Positions 48,580-61,226 of a stretch of DNA of 64,000 bases are shown here, piece after piece. Source of the DNA: Ephydatia muelleri. Its lineage: Eukaryota; Porifera; Demospongiae; Spongillida; Spongillidae. The translations under genes were made by a program, and so were the position numbers. The notes beneath the pieces are model-generated. The model saw nothing but the letters and a program-made list of their open reading frames with translations, ran no database searches and was not told the origin of the DNA. The stretch spans positions 8,741,788 to 8,805,787 of the forward strand of contig JABACO010000008.1 of the NCBI GenBank assembly GCA_013339895.1, written 5' to 3'. Numbering within the stretch: the first letter of the stretch is position 1; the number at the start of each line of letters is the position of its first letter.

Positions 48580-51386
48580 TAAGTGTTGCTAAATGGTAAT
48601 GTTGGTATATACAAATTTCTTTTACGAGTGGCTGAAACCGGACACATTTTCGCGGCGTCCTGGGTCAGGTCGTCCGACGCGTGAAGTGAAGGTGCTACGT
48701 AGTAGCGCCTTCGTAGTGTCATTGCGCTATGGTACTAAAAATCATAAGGCAAATCGGATCAATTCCGTTAATTAATACAGGGGTATAGACCGCGCCCGCG
48801 CGACAGTTCGTAAGGTATCTAAGGGCGCGTAAAAGGCGCGCTGCGAACGGATTTCTTGTTTATGAATTGATCCGGCGCTAAAATCCAGCACCAGCACCTG
48901 CCTTTCGAACAAGACATGAAACATGTATCGGTTTCTATCGCAACGTTGTTCATTTGTAATCCGTTCCTGTTTAGACGGAAGGAACTATATTCCTTTACGG
49001 AAGTAAATAATTACGTTACGTTCGTTGTCCTAACTTTTTATTGACCTATACTATGTAACAGCAGTTACTACAGGCCACACTTGCATATCTCGGTTCACCA
49101 CTAGGTTGACGAATGTCACTATGTTAACAACTGCTGCTTGGTTTGCATCCCTATGAATATGTTTTGTGTCCATGGTTACAGAGGGACCTTGGCATCAAGA
49201 ATGTGGATGAGTACTTCAAGAAGGAGGACGAGGACAGAGATGCCATGTTGGAGTCTGACTTCAGCAAGTTCAAGGCAAAGTACTATCAGGAGAAGATGGG
49301 ATTCACCAGTGTGAACAGAGGGGTGCTGGAGGAACAGGCCAAGTGCTATGTGGTGGGAATACAGTGGATACTCCACTATTACTACAGCGGAGTGCCTTCT
49401 TGGGGATGGTGAGGGGGTCATGTGTGCATACTATTGTGTATATGTGTGTGGGTAATGCGTGTGTATATGTGTGTGCATATGTTTGGTATGTGCATTTGTA
49501 TAATGTGTGAGCATACGTAAATGTGTGTTTGTGTTGGCCATATGACCAAACATTCATAAGCAATGAAATCTACTGTACTGCAATATTAATTGTGGCGTTG
49601 CCATCTGACAAAGTGTGTGACATGTTGAATATTAGCCGACTGAAATTTGTGACTTCATGCATGTACCTTTCATCTCCCATGTTGTCACATGAGAGACATG
49701 TGACAATTAGGCTAGTTGTTATCTGTGCACTTCTCCCACCCCCTCCTCCCCCTCCAAAACCTTGTAGGTTCTACCCGTACCACTATGCTCCATTTGTTTC
49801 TGACATAAAGGACATAGCCACCCTCCACATAGAGTTTGAGCTGGGCACCCCTTTCCTGCCCTACCAGCAGCTGCTGAGCGTGCTTCCTCCCGCCAGCAAG
49901 TCCCTCCTCCCCAGGGCATACCAGGGCCTGATGCTGAATGAGGACTCTGTGTTGAAGAGCTTCTATCCGGTGGAATTTGCCACTGACCTGAACGGAAAGC
50001 AGCAGGAATGGGAGGCTGTGGTGTTGATCCCCTTCATTGATGAGGTGGGTAGGAGGGAAGGGGAAGGAGGGGAAGCAGGAATGGGAGACTGTGGTGTTGA
50101 TCCCTTTCATTGATGAGGTGTGGAGGAGGGAAGGGGAGGGAGGGGAAGCAGGAATGGGAGACTGTGGTGTTGATCCCCTTCATTGATGAGGTGGGGAGGA
50201 GGGAAGGGGAGGGAGGGGAAGTAGGAATGGGAGGCTGTGGTGTTGATCCCCTTCATTGATGAGGTGGGGAGGAGGGAAGGGGAGGGAGGGGAAGCAGGAA
50301 TGGGAGGCTGTGGTGTTGATCCCCTTCATTGATGAGGTGGGGAGGAGGGAAGGGGAGGGAGGGGAAGCAGGAATGGGAGACTGTGGTGTTGATCCCCTTC
50401 ATTGATGAGGTGGGGAGGAGGGAAGGGGAGGGAGGAAAGCAGAAATGGGAGACTGATGTTGATCCCCTTCATTGATGAGGTGGGGAGGAGGGAAGGGGAG
50501 GGGGCATAGGAGCAGTTTTTTGATCACCTTCATCGTGATGAGGTTCATACCCCCATTAGTATATATTGGTCTTTACCACATGTTCATTGAACCTTACCTT
50601 CCCGTGCAGACTCTCCTTGTGGAGGCCATGAAGCCCCTCACGCAGTACCTCACAGAGGAGGAGAGGAGGAGGAATGGTCACGGGCCTTGCCACGTGTACC
50701 TCTTCTCCCCCAAGATGGCTCCCTTCACCTACCCCTCTCCCTGGCCCACCCAGTTCCCTGACATCACCAATTGCAAAGTGGAGTGAGTTTTAGTTTCAGT
50801 GATAAAGAAGCATTTTTAAACATGATGGGGCAATCAGTATACTTTGGTCACTTATCTCTTGTAAATGTACATATATATGTGTAACAACATGCAGATGATT
50901 CTAATGCTGTTGTTTTAATATTCTTGGGTAGCACCATTGTGTCTCTCATAAACAGATGTGAAGCATTCTTTTGTACCTGTCCATAGATTAAATGAATTCA
51001 CTAAACAAGTACCACATAGACAATTAGCAACCAAAGCTGTATTGATCTCACCTGATATCAAGACTGAATGGCAAATTTAAGTATGCTTGCTACTATTAGT
51101 CTAACTCTTCCAGTTTCAACTGCATCTGTGGAAAGAAGCGCTTTTTCTCAAATGAAGTTGATTAAAACTCGTCTAAGAAACTATCTAAGTGATTCAAGCT
51201 TGTCTAATTTAATGAAAAGAGCAATAGAGTCTCCAGATATACTATCAGAGGATGATCTTGATGCAATAATTGACATTTGGAATAGAAAAGGTAGAAGGAT
51301 TGCTGTATAAGTAAAGTTGTATTCATCACTTGTGTAGTTATGATGCATTTATTAAAGATCACTCCATAAATACCAAAGGGCCCCCT

Positions 51387-51424
<38 letters not shown>

Positions 51425-54400
51425 GATGAAACCCTGAGTCATAGGATGCACAAAGGCTGTTACATATGCTACTACTTGCCACACTTTTCAAAAGGGTCAG
51501 GTGATATTATTTTCACACACACACACACACACACACACTTCAGGTGCAGGAAGCTGTCATCAGATCCATTCCCCACATCAAGGGACCAGCTAGTCCAGGG
51601 GTTGTGCAAAGGCGTCCTTCTTGATGTCTACTTTGCTGGGTTCCCCTCCCTGAAGCACGTTCCACACACGGTGTACGTGGCCAAGAAGAAAGTCCGTGTG
51701 TTCCAACAGGCCAGCCAGGGGGACAACTTCTGTCTGAAAATCCTTCCCAGGACAGATGTACCCAAGGTAAGAATAGCTCTTAGTTGATTAATGTATCTGG
51801 GTGAGGGAGAGTAGGACACTGTGGTTTTTATATACCATCATTGCTTTGATCAGTTTAACCTTTCTCCATAGCCATTCAGCTATAGTAGCACCATTGGTCT
51901 CACTATTTGATCTATAGGTGGTGTGTACTGTTCTGTGCAGGTGTATGTATGTAACCCCCCCTAATCCCTTCACTCAGGACATCTACAAGTATGCGAGAGA
52001 GATGATTGGACAGACGGTTTACGTCGGGTGGCCCTACCTGACTGAAGCTTACCTCTGGGCCCTCTCAGATCGCAAGACAAAGTAAGCAATTCCAGCTGGT
52101 TTGTTAAGTGCTTCAGAACAGCATTGCTGGTCCTGTGTCAAAACAGAACATTTTGCTTCAGCAGTGAAGATTACATTAACACACCACTCTATAACCTCAC
52201 ACACTCATTTGTTTTTCATTCTCCTCCAGATACCTCCAGGACAGTGGACACAAGTCAAAAGTGAAGGTTATTGAACGTGTGTTGACGGAAGGGGAGATAA
52301 AGCAATGGGACGAAGAAGCACTCAACATCTCTAGGCAGTGAGTATTGCATGTGTGTGCTTTAATGTAGAAAGTTGTTGGTTTGAGAAGCTGATTATCTGT
52401 TTAGGCATATTAGAGTGCATGTGTACAAATGTTACTATGATTGTGTGTGTGTGTGTGTGTGTGTGTACGAGTGTGTGTGTGTGCGTGTGTGTGTGTGTGT
52501 GTGTGTGATCCATTCCTTGATCAACACCTTGTACATATTCCAGTCACGTGTGCCTCCTCCCATCTGCTCACATGTGCCTTACATGTCCGTGTATGGGCTG
52601 GAGTTGTGTACGTGTGGGCTGGTCTTTTTCTTACATTCAGCCTGGTACCCAGTGGCCATGTGTAGCCATGGTTGCCTGCTCTTATCTTCCTTGTGTCTCC
52701 AGGTACATGGAAAGAAGGGGAATTGAGGTGGGTCAAGTTGAGCTGATGCTCTACGTCAAGCCCCTGCAAGGAAAACGGTGAGAGGGGTGTATATGGAGGT
52801 GGGCTCTTTCTAGAGATGTAGGTGTATGATGGGCTCCTTTTAGGGTGCTTATTTGTAGGTGGGCTCTTTCTAGATGTGTCACAACCCTCTGAAAGAACAA
52901 ATCTTTTACCGCTCTTTTATTTGATTTTTGCTTAGTCTTAATTGAACATAACCATGAGTTTTGGTAATCTGTACAACCTTCAATCCTTCAACTCTGTGGA
53001 TGCTTGTATTAGATGAATTTAACTCTTTCACAGGCAACAGAGCAATATTGCGCCACAGGTGCTATACTAAAGCCACTCTGTTTATAAGACTTTGTAGTCA
53101 TCGACACATTAATCAGTTGTTTCCTGCATGTGTACCGGCAATAATTGGCTTCAAATGCCCGTGAAAGAGTTAATAACCACACACACACACCATTACAGGT
53201 ACACCCTGGACAAGGACAGTGACACCAAAGGCACGGTGTGTCTTCAGAAGCAATGGTCTAATGCAGTGGAGCCATTTGCCTTCCAGAGCATGGTCCACGA
53301 CATAGCTGCACACTGCCCTCTGGACAGGACTCTGATCAGCACCTTGGAGGAACTGTACCCACCAGAGTCCACCTGCTTCCTCCTCACACCACCACACTAT
53401 GGCAGCATGGCCCAGGTAAGTGTGGGTGGGTGTGGGCTGTTATATCAACCTCCAGGCATTTTTCTGTTGTGGCATAATTCTTTTATTTATTTATTGTTTT
53501 TCAAAAGGTTATTTCTGTTGATGTGGAGCAGCAGCGGGTCCTGGTCAAGGTAACCCCGTTCCCGGAACCGGACATAAACAGGGTCATTGATGACAGAAAG
53601 CTCTCTGTGGACTACCGGCCATCCTTCCTGGTGGGGAAAGAGGTGGGGATTCATCCCCTGACTCTGGCACGCATCACCAGTTCCATCAAGGTGGAGAGGG
53701 GCTCCAGAGACAAGTAAGGAAGCCCATTCCCATAATATCCCATTCCTATGACTCAATTTTGTAATCCATTCCCGTGGTCTCATTCCAGAATTCAGTTGTG
53801 TGTCTCACATTGCATTGTGCTTTATTGTGTGTTGTGTTCTGTAGCAAACGTGACAGAGAAAGGATAAATATTGGACTGAACTGGAAGTTTGCCAAGCGGA
53901 ACCAGGAGGTCAGTTGTCATGGTGATGTGCTTGTGTATATGTGATCAAAAGTCTGGTCTCTCTGTCTCTTATGGCAACAGTTGCCAGGATACACACACAA
54001 GTCCGATTCCAACTGGTGCTTCTCTCCAGCTGCCATTGCTCTACTTGGCAAGTTTGTGTCCAGGTATGTGGGTCTAGAGCAGGCTGTGTTGCCCATGGTT
54101 ACATGTTGCTCCTCCCATCATAGATTCCCACGGATGTTCGAGCATTTGAATTCCAACCCCAAAGATGACATGTACTATGAGGCAGACTTGTTCCCAGAGC
54201 CAGATGGGTAAGTGTGTGGGATGAGAGAGATGTGCTTATACATACATGTACACTACACACACATGCATACAAGCTGCAATTTTCTCACATACAAACACAT
54301 GCACAGCCACACCACACATATACACACATGCACATCCACACCACTTATATACACACATTTGTGTGTTGCCATAGATGCACAATATGCCATTAACGAGCAA

Positions 54401-56684
54401 ATGATTGTCTCCATCTTTGGCCTCAGGCCTGAAAGCTGGTCATCGGTCCAGGAGTTCTTGAAGCAGCTGCCAACATATGGATTGGAGCCAGTGGATTGTG
54501 GTAGCCTCATACTGGATGCCCCTCAGATAGCCGCCATTGAGAAGGCTGTACTAGACATGCAGGTGTGTGTGTGTGGTGTGTGTTGTGTGTGTGTGTGTTT
54601 GTGTGTGTGTGTACGCGTGTGTGTGTACACAAGTGCATATGTACTTTTTGTGTCTTATTTTGTATGTTTGTGTATTTGAAGTTGATGTGTGTTTTATTTG
54701 TGGTCATTCCATACTGTAGTGTCTTATATAGGAAGTACATAAAATGGTGTATTTCTTATAGGAGAATGTACACGGCAACGGCTTTGTACACACATAACTC
54801 CATGAGCTTAAAACGAATTGGTTCCTTTATAAGTGGAAATTATATATTTGATATAATCATTTGTAAATTAAAGTTATTCAATCATTTATTAATATCATGT
54901 TGGGGAAATGACTTAATAATATAGTATTCTATTACATAACCAAATACAAATGTGTTAAATAACAGGTGTGTGATTTTTATTTAATTACATTCACCGAAAA
55001 TTGCAGCATGTATAAAAGGGTGAAATCGTGTCAGGTCATTTAGGCAATGAAAACTTCCCTTCTTTTTGCAAAAATCCTCATTTAATAACCAATTGATTAA
55101 AGTGGGTTACCATATCCTTTTTTTAATTAGTTTGTAGAGGGTTTGAAATTGTCACCCTTTTTTATTGACCTGACATGATTCACCAAAACATGAATATGAA
55201 AGTAAGTAATCTTATGTTACCAGAATACTAAACTAAAACCATAATGTTAAGTTGAACATTAATGGAGTCTAATACCCAGTTTGATTTATAACTATGTAAA
55301 AATCATAGCCAAAATTATGAAATAGTACAAAATAAGAAGATGAGGTAGTTTAATCCTCGGTTTTGGGGCACATGTTTGTTGTTCATTTCCTTCATTGTAT
55401 GGTCTGCAGAGACAGAAAGATTCAAACCAAGTGAAACCTGTTAAACTCAGGGTAAAGCCAGCTCTCCTCTTTAAGGTATGGTTGTGTGTGTGTGTGTGTT
55501 TGTTTGCTTGCTTGTTTGCTTGCTTGCTTGCTTTGACTTTAGTGGTTTTTCTGTAGCAAATTGATAACCAGGGCAACATAACTCCGGACCCAGCTGCAGA
55601 CTATCAGCTGTATGACAGGGTGGTGAACGTGTCTAGCCACAACGCTGTTCCCTTTGGTCTCACAGGGACTATCACTGGCATACTGGGAGGTGGGTGTGGT
55701 CTACTGTCTGTAAAGGATGGGGAGGAGTCAGAGGACTTGTGCTGTTGGTTCTTCCTTGTGTCAATTGTGAATCACATAATTGCGGTTTAACATTTAACAT
55801 TTCCATGGTAACAGATGAGAGCAGAGAACAGCTGTGCGAGATCGTCTTTGATGAGGAGTTTCTTGGCGGAATCTCACTGAGGTGCTCTCCAAATAGGGCC
55901 TACCACCTTCCCTCCTCATGCCTCATCAACCTCACCTATGGGAAGAGGCTTGAAGCCAATCGTGGGGGGGTGGATCTCCCGGACAGTGGCCCAAGAGGGG
56001 TTGCGTCTCACAGGGAGAGTCCTGCCGCTGGTCACAGAGGGCGTGGCTATGGGGGGAGAGAGGATCAAGGTCGCGTTGGTTCCCCTCGTGTTGGTACATC
56101 ATCGCCTGGCAACAGTTCTCAGGGGCCGGACTCATCTGAGAGATCAGTTTGGGCGTCTAAGGTTAAAGGTCAGTCAAGCTCTGCTGGTAAGGTGGTTAAG
56201 ACGAAGAAGCATGAAGCAGAGAGCTACTCACAACCACGTACACTTCTGCAGAGGCAAGACAAACGGTAAGTGGTGGTGTCCCTGTCTCTGCCTCCACCTT
56301 TGTTGCTGTATCCTCTCTGCCTCTGAATCCTTTCTCCCTCCTGCCTCCCTTTGTTACTCTTCTCATTCTACTGTCATGTCATCCTCACTTCCCTGTCCAT
56401 CCATCATTTGCTGTCTTGCCACTCATTCCTATCTATTTCCTTCTCTCTTACCCTCTCCTCTCCTCTCTCTCTTTGACACTCTCACTCTTTTATTGTACCA
56501 TTTGTTTAAACAATGGTGCAGACCAGATGAGCCTAGCAGCAAGCCAATGCGACCAGTCAAACAGGTGGAGCAGCAGAAGAACCCAACAGACACACAGAAG
56601 CATTCTGGTGAGAATGAAAGATAACTGTGTATCCATAGTCTCTCCTAGACAAAACACCACACTGTGTGTGTGTTTGTGTGTGTG

Positions 56685-56759
<75 letters not shown>

Positions 56760-57452
56760 GGTGTGTATGTCTTGACAGCATACTTATCAATCAAATTTCT
56801 TCCCAGGTAATGAATTCTCAAACATGGTGAGAGAGATGGAGTCTCATTCAAAGAAGAGCCAGATCCACAGCACTCCCACTGGTCCCACCCATGCCTCCAC
56901 CCCCTCCTCCTCCTCCACCCCTACCCCCTCCACACCCACCTCCTCCAAGACCACCACCACAAAGCACCAGGTCCTGCGCTACAGCCAACAGTCCATCAGC
57001 AAGCAGCGAGAGAACGACAGTCGCGATGCAGCTGTGGCCAAAGGAGGGTCCACCATGGACCAAGCCATCGGCGCCTTATCCAAGCTCACCCTCTCCAATC
57101 CCAATGATCCAGTCCCAGCTGGGCCCGATGTCCAGTCATCGTTTGCCCCCTACGACCCCCTAGGGGGTTCACTGGGCGCTCCCCCTGTAGGGGCACCAGC
57201 TGAGGGTGGTCCCAGTGTGACCTTGAAGTCATTGCTACAGATAGGGGAGCAGTACCCCCAGGGTCCCGGGCTTATCCCGCCGTACTTCATGTATGGTCCA
57301 GCAAGACAGCCGTTGCTGCCAACACCTCAGCCGTATCGTCCAGGTCCTCAACCTCCCATCAGAGGTGAGCCCCACCCCCTCTCACTTCCTTTGTAGGGGT
57401 TATGGGGGAGGGTATATTGTGTGAGTACATGTGTATGCATATGCTGTACATG

Positions 57453-57527
<75 letters not shown>

Positions 57528-59111
57528 GTATTGCTCCATTCCCGTCTCCATTGGTATTTTCTCAGCACAATGTGTTTTGATGGTGTCGTAACTCAAGGAC
57601 ACACTCCAGGTTGTTTTGCTTAAAAATGGTGGACATCTCTTTCTGTGTAGGTCCTCCTCCAATGGACTATGGCTACCAACCACCTCCCTTCCCTCCTTAC
57701 CATCCTGGACCCCCTCCTCCCCATCCACCTCAGTTTGAGTGAGTTGTACTCTGATGTAGATTTTTCATATTCCACAGAGACACTTTACTAACATAGGAAG
57801 GTGGGGGTGGGCAGTTTCTGATTGCAACATTTGAAAGTTCCAGAACAAATACTTGCTGGGGGAAGAAAGGGGAGGAGGGTGGTGGGAGGGTTTAAAGTGA
57901 GTATGTCTGTGTAGCAGAAGGTAATGCTGTAAAGTGTGAAATGAAAGTGAGTGCATCATGTCACCAGCATGTTGTAACCAATGGTTTCATGTGATCAGCA
58001 TGTGGCACAACAAATACATGTATGCATGTAATGTGCCTGTACAACTGTACATCTGTACATGGATGCATTGATAAGTGTACAAATGTTTTCTTATTTCCAG
58101 TCCAATCCGAGTATTGATGTACACAGCATCCATGCTAGGCTACCCTCCTCCGAAGATAACCGCTATGAAAGATGACAAGGTGAGAGAAAGGAGAGGGAGG
58201 GAGGGAGGGGAGACAGAGAGGGACTTGGATAAAGTTGGTGCAAATGAAATGAAGTATCATCCACTGGTGTGATATGGGTGGAGTGGGGGGAGGGGTTATA
58301 TACGTGTTGCAACTGTTGTGATGGTGCCTACCTCTCCCTTGCATGGTGTAGGGGATGTTTGTAGGGACGGTGGAGATGGGTGGAGAAAAGTACATCGGGA
58401 CACCAGCTCCGACCAGACCAGAAGCCCAACAGGTTGTGGCATCTGTGGCCAACGCCTCTCTACCACCAGTATGTGCTGCAGGGAGGGGGAGGAGGGAGGG
58501 ATATCATGTGGGATTCACAAATGTATTTGTCTCTTACACACACACAAACACACACACACACACTCATTGCTACAGGTACATCCACCACCATTCTATCCAT
58601 CATTTGGTTATCCACCACCACCACCTCACCCATATGCTCCTCCTCCTCCCCACTATCGCTACCCTCCTCCACCCCTCCTACCTGATGGTCCCTCCTCTTT
58701 CTATACCCCCAACCCCTATCCCTCCGGAGCTGGCTATGGCTACAACCCCAGGGGACCACGCCCACTACCCTACTCGGCTCCGCCCTTTGTGCCACTGCAG
58801 GTATGGATGCATACACATAAGAGGTGACCTCTTGAGTCTTGTATTAGGTCATGCAAGGCCACACCCCATGCCAAATACTGTAAATATTAAAATAAGTGGA
58901 TGGCATTCTGAAACTGGTGATGCTCGAGTGGAGATGCTTTAAATAATTGATGGATTTGTAATTGGGAACTAACTTATAACCTTTTCTTTAATGGGGTATT
59001 GAGATTTGGGTCAGGTAGAAGATAATATATTAGGGTTGGTCAGCGTCTCAAACTGGTGACTTAAGCAAGTAGTGTTAAAAGGGAAGTGGTTAGAGGAAGT
59101 GATGTAATGAA

Positions 59112-59188
<77 letters not shown>

Positions 59189-59938
59189 GTGGATCGCAAA
59201 CAAGCCCAAGCCAAGAAATCTTCCCCGGCTGTTATCAGTAGTAGTGCCAGTGGGACTGGAACTGTAGCCTCCAAAGAGGACATTGTGAGACGGAACCTCC
59301 TGGAGTCACTGAACAGTGTGGCTACAGAGACCATCTCGAGTAGTGAGTCTCCTTCAGCTGTGGCAGCCAGCAGCAAGCAAGCTCCACCTCCTCCCATGCC
59401 ACCCACGCTCCCATCTTCATCCTCACAAGATGGCAACCACCAGACCGGCTGGTCAAACACCTCGTTACCACGGGATACCACGGCCCTCCTACACCAGCTA
59501 GACAAGGCTTCAAGACATCAGGAGGAAACAGCAAGGAGACTACAGGAGCTGGTCCAGATGCAGCTGGAGGGATCCTCCTCTATTGGAAACAATGAGGGGG
59601 GCGGGGTGGTGGGTGCCCAGGCTGCTCCACAGGACCCTCTCCTATCTCTATTGACGGACCTCGACGATGATGTCATTGGTTACCAGGAGGCGGTGCCTTC
59701 GACCGATGGGGCTGATGGGGAGGTTGTTGTTGTTGGAGAAATCATTGGTCAGGATGCACTGCACCTTAGTGGGGCACAGGATGTTACTTTGGAGACAGAG
59801 GGAATGGCCACTGGGACACAGGAAGCTAAACAGGTGGTTTCTTCCTGGACTGAAGAGGTTGCAGGGAGTGACAAGCCTGCTGAAGAGGTTATCACTAGGA
59901 GACCCAAGTTCCAACTGGCAGCTCATTTCGATAGTTAA
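38754..59938 (+). CDS. XRN1: 5'-3' exoribonuclease 1
   Basis: Degrades decapped, 5'-monophosphate mRNA in the cytoplasm. The 32 exons are: 38754-38828, 38899-39030, 39206-39514, 40611-40721, 41455-41625, 42207-42320, 43089-43143, 43581-43648, 43848-44057, 49182-49408, 49768-50044, 50610-50782, 51544-51766, 51978-52081, 52230-52337, 52703-52777, 53199-53415, 53508-53713, 53845-53908, 53981-54063, 54124-54207, 54427-54562, 55410-55475, 55557-55689, 55815-56265, 56522-56607, 56807-57364, 57651-57738, 58101-58179, 58352-58468, 58576-58800, 59189-59938. All phases close, giving 1,924 aa. Catalytic acids fall at Asp35, Asp86, Glu176, Glu178, Asp206, Asp208 and Asp292, the canonical numbering. The start [15 protein letters not shown] is invariant in the family; an out-of-frame ATG lies 13 bases upstream. 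Exon 9 encodes an acidic loop. Later exons carry the PAZ/Tudor, KOW-like and SH3-like core, a low-complexity tail, a divergent dsRBD-like segment (exons 29-30) and a Pro-rich exon 31. Intron 1 uses a GC donor. Confidence 0.97.
39901..40255. repeat. 20-bp pyrimidine minisatellite in XRN1 intron 3
   Basis: Unit CTCCTCTCTTGCCCCCACCT, roughly 17 copies with T/C variants. Long overlapping open frames on both strands are artefacts of this array. Confidence 0.95.
40495..40603. repeat. (GT)n-rich tract before XRN1 exon 4
   Basis: GT repeat with interspersed TTG and CATG ends seven bases before the acceptor of exon 4. A GT run replaces most of the usual polypyrimidine tract, leaving TTCCCAG as the acceptor. 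Confidence 0.9.
42545..43045. repeat. C-rich minisatellite in XRN1 intron 6
   Basis: Unit CCATCCCTCCCCACCTTCCC then TGGCCC, with short and long variants, about 18 copies. The 130-230-residue Pro- or Gly-rich frames here are repeat translations. Confidence 0.95.
43158..43283. repeat. 51-bp tandem duplication in XRN1 intron 7
   Basis: TGAGGGAAGGATATAGTAGC, then CTGTGTCATGTATGGAGGCC and ATTAACCTG, occurs twice and begins a third time. Confidence 0.9.
44663..49054. mobile_element. 4.4-kb TIR element in XRN1 intron 9
   Basis: ATAGTATAGGTCAATAAAAA plus GTTAGGACAACG (44663-44694) is repeated exactly, in inverse orientation, at 49023-49054: 32 of 32 bases. The inner flanks diverge. The AATAAAAAGTTAGGACA segment resembles Tc1/mariner-type ends, a weak inference. 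There is no transposase frame. Inside are poly-C/poly-G tracts (45616-45639, 46375-46392, 48535-48577) and a dead retroelement copy (46735-48430). The element fills most of the largest XRN1 intron. Confidence 0.75.
46735..48430 (-). pseudogene. Reverse-transcriptase retroelement copy nested in XRN1 intron 9
   Basis: The longest copy of the family in the window. 48427-48236 reads RT motif [15 protein letters not shown]. After a frameshift, 48213-46960 reads I-W-Y-L-D-D-G (RT catalytic Asp pair), a thumb region ([20 protein letters not shown]), a Cys cluster ([19 protein letters not shown]), [27 protein letters not shown] and [11 protein letters not shown]. After another shift, 47000-46803 reads [17 protein letters not shown] then [14 protein letters not shown]. 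46800-46735 supplies the [21 protein letters not shown] end. RT plus a C-terminal nuclease-like domain suggests a non-LTR retroelement with a restriction-like endonuclease. The clade is not assigned. At least three frameshifts; opposite in orientation to XRN1. Confidence 0.8.
50045..50500. repeat. Minisatellite built from the XRN1 exon 11-intron 11 boundary
   Basis: The last about 40 bases of exon 11 (GGAATGGGAGGCTGTGGTGT, then TGATCCCCTTCATTGATGAG) plus the start of intron 11 (GTGGG, then GGAGGGAAGGGGAGGGAGGG) repeat about six more times with a period of about 70-74 bp. Each copy keeps the GATGAG|GTGG splice-donor sequence, so the intron starts with a row of donor copies. Confidence 0.95.
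51002..51310 (+). pseudogene. hAT transposase C-terminal dimerisation fragment in XRN1 intron 12
   Basis: Reads [20 protein letters not shown], then [17 protein letters not shown], the hAT dimerisation domain near the C-terminus of hAT transposases. The preceding 60 bases ([11 protein letters not shown]) are in another frame. No other transposase part is near. Confidence 0.75.
52440..52508. repeat. (GT)n tract in XRN1 intron 15
   Basis: GT repeat with GAG/CG interruptions, about 70 bp. Confidence 0.9.
56664..56756. repeat. (GT)n tract in XRN1 intron 26
   Basis: GT repeat of about 90 bp, some 50 bp upstream of the exon 27 acceptor. Confidence 0.95.
57456..57523. repeat. (GT)n tract in XRN1 intron 27
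   Basis: GT repeat of about 68 bp. Confidence 0.95.
59116..59188. repeat. (GT)n tract abutting the last XRN1 acceptor
   Basis: The repeat runs to GTGTGCAG|GTGG, so the final acceptor is made of the last dinucleotides of the repeat and has no normal polypyrimidine tract. Confidence 0.95.
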
Positions 59939-60765
59939 ACTTTTATTTTGCCCCTCCTTTTTGCATGTGCTTTGGTCGTATGGTGTCTTAAATGTACAGT
60001 ACATTAATTATTTGCACACAATGCAACACAGTTGGTTGTTATATTTTCCCAGTATATTAAATGTGTTTCTGTTGTTTGGAGCTTCAGCCTCCTTTTTTTC
60101 TGAGCATAAACTTTCACTTTGTCAGTTGCTTTTGATATTTCGTATGCGCAATGTTTTAATAACGTGTCTACGTCTAGTCTATTACCTATTATTCGGTGCT
60201 GCAAGAATTAAATTAATGCTGTATGTGTTCATGTCCCGGTAATGTTGGTGATGTATAATGCAATATAGCTTACGTCAATATGGTCTGGTTATCATACTAA
60301 TATACATGTCACACACTAGCATATGCATTTGCTGTTGATGGGGGGCGGGGTTACCTCCAGTAGTATAAGGCACTCCAGTGGACCAGCTGCTTTAGTTCAT
60401 GATGATCTAAGTTACCGAACTAAATGCGAGGGGAGTAGTTTATACAGCCCACGTAAGAATACTTGAAAGTCTGGGTTGTTAAAGAAAATAAATCGCCTCA
60501 TTTGGACGGCTAGGGGCGTGGTCACACAGTGTGATTCTGGGAGGTGGACCAGCTGATGTTGATTTGATGATGACGTAATCTAACGATGTGATGCAGTTCT
60601 TAAATGTGATGGAATCGATAACAAATGCCTTGCACAAAGGTATTTTCTCATGGTTGAATTCATCTCATTGAACGTGCATACAGTGCCAGCCTTGACCGTC
60701 CGCCAGCCGCCAAAGAACAATATGCTGTCCGTAACCGTCCGGGAATGTTTAAAACCCTAACCGTC
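59939..60765. other. XRN1 3' flank
   Basis: AT-rich sequence directly after the XRN1 stop. An AATAAA lies at 60487-60492 and an ATTAAA near 60206, either of which could serve polyadenylation. No gene is recognised. Confidence 0.45.
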
Positions 60766-61226
60766 AGCGGCGGATCTACCATAGCGTTGGGGGGGGCGAC
60801 CCCATCGATATAAAATGCCGCCCCTATTATTAAATTGCCGCCCCCCTTCACACTACGACGTACTACGCGTGTCACTGTGTTTCCACATAGCGGTGATGTA
60901 ACCCACTGTAACCGTAGACTGAACCGCAAAAATGGCGAGACCGCCAAATTTAACGTCAATGAATTATCCGGACATATACGGTCAGTCTGGTCCCCAGACT
61001 ACTCTTCGATCTGCGAACGACCTATATGCTAGTGAAGAGTGCGAAGAAATTCAAGAAATGACTTCTAAAAAACGAAAGCTTGAAAAGCCACCAGAGAGTT
61101 GCGTAAAGAGTGTTTATCACCCTTCCGGATTGCTAGAAATTATGGAAACGCTACAAGTTGCCTCGATCACCTCAGTTAAACTATCTATGGTTAAACGATT
61201 GCAGGCTCGTACGCAGGTTTTCAAGT

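Noticed and set aside
54370-54426. Earlier acceptor (GCCATAG) for XRN1 exon 22
   Set aside because: It leads to a stop within seven codons; CCTCAG at 54426 keeps the frame and matches the family.
56848-57063. Minus-strand Gly-rich frame opposite XRN1 exon 27
   Set aside because: It is antisense to a coding exon whose phases and neighbours are verified.
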